Origin: Planctomycetota bacterium
GTDB taxonomy: Bacteria > Planctomycetota > Phycisphaerae > Phycisphaerales > SM1A02
Direction: 5' to 3'
DNA: 64,000 nucleotides
Assembly: GCA_024230295.1 (NCBI GenBank)
Contig: JAAERN010000009.1
Span: 186,001-250,000 of the forward strand
In this document: in pieces, positions 61,897 to 64,000 of the stretch
Numbering within the stretch: the stretch's first letter is position 1
How the letters are laid out: each line of letters begins with the position of its first letter
The notes under the pieces: generated by a model
Seen by the model: only the letters and a program-made list of their open reading frames with translations
Told to the model about the DNA's origin: nothing
Databases searched by the model: none
Made by a program: the position numbers and the translations under genes

Positions 61897-64000
61897 GTCA
61901 GGGTCTCCTTGGCAAATGCTCGGGCGGCACAGAGTGCCTCTGGAAGTTTCTCAGGTTCCTTCCCGCCAGCCTGCGCTGCATCGGGTCTTCCGCCGCCGCC
62001 GCCGCCACATGCCTGTGCGGTGACACGGACCCAATCGCCCGCCTTCAGACCTTGGGAGATGAGTGCATCGGGAACTCTCGCCGCGATGATGACCTTGCCG
62101 GTGTCTTCGGGTCGGCATGCAAGGAGACACGCTGCGTCTGGTGCGGCGGCACGAACGGTATCCATCCCTGCAAGCAGAGAGTCGCGATCGGTAGCGGCAA
62201 CTTCTCCAATGACGAAACCCTCATCGGCGTCCGCGGCGATTGCTTTCGCGTCTTCCACGGCCGCATTCTTCGCAGCGCCAGCCGCTGCCTTTCTTGCTGT
62301 CTTGGCCGTATTACGCAGTGACGCCAACTGCGATTCCACTTCGCGCCGATGGACTAATCCAAGCTCCATGTTGGGGATTTCGCGTGAAATGGCATCAACC
62401 TGATCAGGAAGTTCGGCTGGATCGAGTGTTGCCATTGCAGCGAGCCGCTTGAGGATCTGCTCGCCGCGGGAACGAACGTCAGAGGCGTCGGTTCCAGTAG
62501 CGGCGGTGATTCGTCGAATGCCTGCAGCGAGTCCTTGTTCTTGAAGAATCATGAAGTCGTCGATCTGGGCCGTGCTGGCAAGATGCGTGCCACCACAGAA
62601 CTCAATTGACAGATTCTGCCATGCGGGGCTATCAGGCGTCTCGACAAGGTCCGGAACATCAGCACCAACGCAGACGACGCGGACGGGATCCGGATACTTC
62701 TCTCCGAACATCGCCCGCACGCCATTGATCTGCATGGCCGCGTCGAGCGGAGCTTCCTGTGCACTTACTGCGAGGTCTTTCGTGACGTCCTCTCGAACAC
62801 ATTGCTCGACGCGAGCCATGTCTTTGATGTCGGGTGCATTGCTTGCTGCATAGTCGAATCGAAGGCGATCTGCCGCCACGAGCGATCCGCGTTGATCGGC
62901 ACCAGGACCGAATACGGTGCGAAGTGCGCGGTTGAGCAGATGTGTTGCCGTGTGGTTTGCTTCAATGGACTCGTGGTGACCGCGATCGACCCGGGTATCG
63001 ACCGCCGCGCCAAGGTGCAATCGTCCTTCGGTCATGTGTCCGATGTGCAGGACCCATGGACCCGAGCGAGTCGTGTCTTCGACTCGGAAAGTTGCACCGC
63101 CCCGATCATCGCCCTCTGCTTCGCTAACCAACCGTCCGGTATCACCGATCTGACCACCTTGCTCTGCGTAGAACGTGGTCCGGTCAAGCAACACGGCGAC
63201 GTGCTCGCCTTCGCCGATGTGTTCCACCAAATCTTTACCGTTCCAGACTCCCCGAATGTGACCGATGCAGAGTGGCTGCTCATATTTAGGGGAATCGTCG
63301 GTGCCGTGGCCGCCAATCTGTTTGAGTCCGGCGAGTACTTCGGGGGGCAGCGATCTGACAGGGTCGGCTCCTTCGCTGCCACCCTGGCGCGACTTCTCCC
63401 TCGCCGCTTCCATGGCGGCCTCGTACGCGGCGCGATCAAGCCCAAGGCCCTGTTCTTCTGCCATCTGCGCAGTAAGGTCGATTGGGAAGCCATACGTGTC
63501 GTGCAGCAGGAATGCCTGCTCGCCTCCGATCTCTCCACCGCTCTGACGGGCAGAGGCTGCGGCTTCGGCAAAGAGTTTCAGACCGCGATCGAGCGTGGCG
63601 AGGAATGCTTCTTCCTCTCCTTTGATGATCGAAATGATGTCCTTCTGCTGCGATGCGAGTTCGGGAAACGCCTCGCCAAGCACACCAACGACTACAGGAA
63701 CCAACTCGCAGAGCAGAGGCCCATCCGCATTCAACGTCTGACGCGCCATACGCACGCCTCTGCGGAGGATGCGCCTCAACACGTAGCCTCGGCCATCGGA
63801 GCCGGGCCTGGCTCCATCTGCCAAGGCGATCGCGAGGCATCGAACATGGTCGGCGATGACTCGGTAGGCCACATCGCCAGGATCATCAAGCGAGCCACCG
63901 TAGGCGGCCGCTGAGGTTCTCGATTGGATCGCGTCGAAGATCGGTGTCCAAAGATCGGTGTCGTAGTTACTCCGAACACCCTGGAGGATTCGGGCTATCC
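61893..64000 (-). CDS. alaS: Alanine--tRNA ligase, 5' end outside the window
   Basis: The frame is open to the right edge, and about 702 residues of the C-terminal part are visible. They begin in the catalytic domain near RSNYDTDLWTPIFDAI. The editing domain has HTATHLLNRAL (HxxxH) and CGGTHLASTAQID (Cys/His for zinc). The C-Ala domain ends with ACGGGGGGRPDAAQAGG. It charges tRNA-Ala and edits mischarged Ser/Gly. It is the first gene of a leftward operon that continues to about 58315. Confidence 0.97.
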   Translation of the reverse strand, partial: IARILQGVRSNYDTDLWTPIFDAIQSRTSAAAYGGSLDDPGDVAYRVIADHVRCLAIALADGARPGSDGRGYVLRRILRRGVRMARQTLNADGPLLCELVPVVVGVLGEAFPELASQQKDIISIIKGEEEAFLATLDRGLKLFAEAAASARQSGGEIGGEQAFLLHDTYGFPIDLTAQMAEEQGLGLDRAAYEAAMEAAREKSRQGGSEGADPVRSLPPEVLAGLKQIGGHGTDDSPKYEQPLCIGHIRGVWNGKDLVEHIGEGEHVAVLLDRTTFYAEQGGQIGDTGRLVSEAEGDDRGGATFRVEDTTRSGPWVLHIGHMTEGRLHLGAAVDTRVDRGHHESIEANHTATHLLNRALRTVFGPGADQRGSLVAADRLRFDYAASNAPDIKDMARVEQCVREDVTKDLAVSAQEAPLDAAMQINGVRAMFGEKYPDPVRVVCVGADVPDLVETPDSPAWQNLSIEFCGGTHLASTAQIDDFMILQEQGLAAGIRRITAATGTDASDVRSRGEQILKRLAAMATLDPAELPDQVDAISREIPNMELGLVHRREVESQLASLRNTAKTARKAAAGAAKNAAVEDAKAIAADADEGFVIGEVAATDRDSLLAGMDTVRAAAPDAACLLACRPEDTGKVIIAARVPDALISQGLKAGDWVRVTAQACGGGGGGRPDAAQAGGKEPEKLPEALCAARAFAKETLT

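Noticed and set aside
62802-63914. 370-codon plus-strand open frame
   Set aside because: It lies antisense to alaS, which has all editing-domain residues; a shadow frame of high-GC coding DNA.
1-64000. tRNA genes, rRNA, CRISPR arrays, insertion sequences, integrases, prophage or restriction systems
   Set aside because: I looked for clover-leaf ends, regular repeat-spacer patterns, transposase/integrase motifs and inverted terminal repeats and found none.

Overview
The window looks like chromosomal sequence from a planctomycete, most probably of the Phycisphaerae/Phycisphaerales type. The main clues are three secreted proteins ending in a short dockerin-like tail (GDGxxGVxDLLxxLxxWGxC), a PVC-type mosaic protein (SGNH hydrolase, membrane-bound-dehydrogenase-type propeller, discoidin, cupredoxin) next to a cytochrome c, zinc-ribbon membrane proteins of the CGYDLR...CPECG kind, and an ECF-like sigma factor of planctomycete style. 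GC content is fairly high throughout. I see no phage, insertion sequence, CRISPR array, tRNA or rRNA. Most of the window is densely packed, with many ATGA/TGATG start-stop overlaps that mark operons.

Layout. 1-5981 (+): a truncated cytochrome c gene, the mosaic PVC protein, a DUF3137-like membrane protein and LemA. 6059-11501: two dockerin-tailed secreted proteins, a sigma factor coupled to an unknown small protein, and, convergently, a dockerin-tailed subtilase. 11986-13422 (+): an OprO/P-like porin. 13504-24333: a carbon-metabolism block made of two divergent operons. Leftward are a glycogen debranching enzyme, glucose-6-phosphate isomerase and a ROK/polyphosphate-type glucokinase. Rightward are an RpiB-transaldolase fusion, 6-phosphogluconate dehydrogenase, glucose-6-phosphate dehydrogenase, 6-phosphogluconolactonase and a membrane-bound SpoIIE/RsbU-type phosphatase. 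Together they could release glucose from glycogen, phosphorylate it and route it through the pentose phosphate pathway.

24433-29198 (+): a secreted protein with a pseudopilin-like tail, then a second LemA paired with an M48 membrane protease. 29208-38206 (-): M24 peptidase, a large Met-zincin with an unusual insert, an oxidoreductase, a nitroreductase, a ThiF-like adenylyltransferase, and ribosomal proteins S7 and S12. 38568-45692 (+): RNase HI, a PurS-PurS-PurL fusion, PurQ, a zinc-ribbon membrane protein, a Gfo/Idh oxidoreductase and RlmE. 45803-49648 (+): a TPP riboswitch with thiC, a DUF5658-like protein and a type II NADH dehydrogenase. 49636-52464 (-): enoyl-CoA hydratase family protein, short-chain fatty acid transporter and an unknown protein. 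52815-57125: DEAD-box helicase, ABC1/UbiB kinase, a small zinc-ribbon protein (-) and thymidylate kinase. 57142-64000 (-): a GCS2-type ligase, and a tightly overlapped alaS operon (alaS, unknown 127-aa protein, TIM-barrel epimerase, MDR oxidoreductase, M20 amidohydrolase) that runs off the right edge.

No single obvious new defence or mobile system is present. The most unusual items are the RpiB-transaldolase fusion with an internal ribosome-binding site, the Met-zincin insert, an 84-bp tandem copy of the rlmE 3' end in front of the riboswitch, a 22-bp-arm hairpin abutting the ubiB start codon, an orphan minus-strand terminator at 52535-52558, and the uncharacterised sigma-factor cassette.
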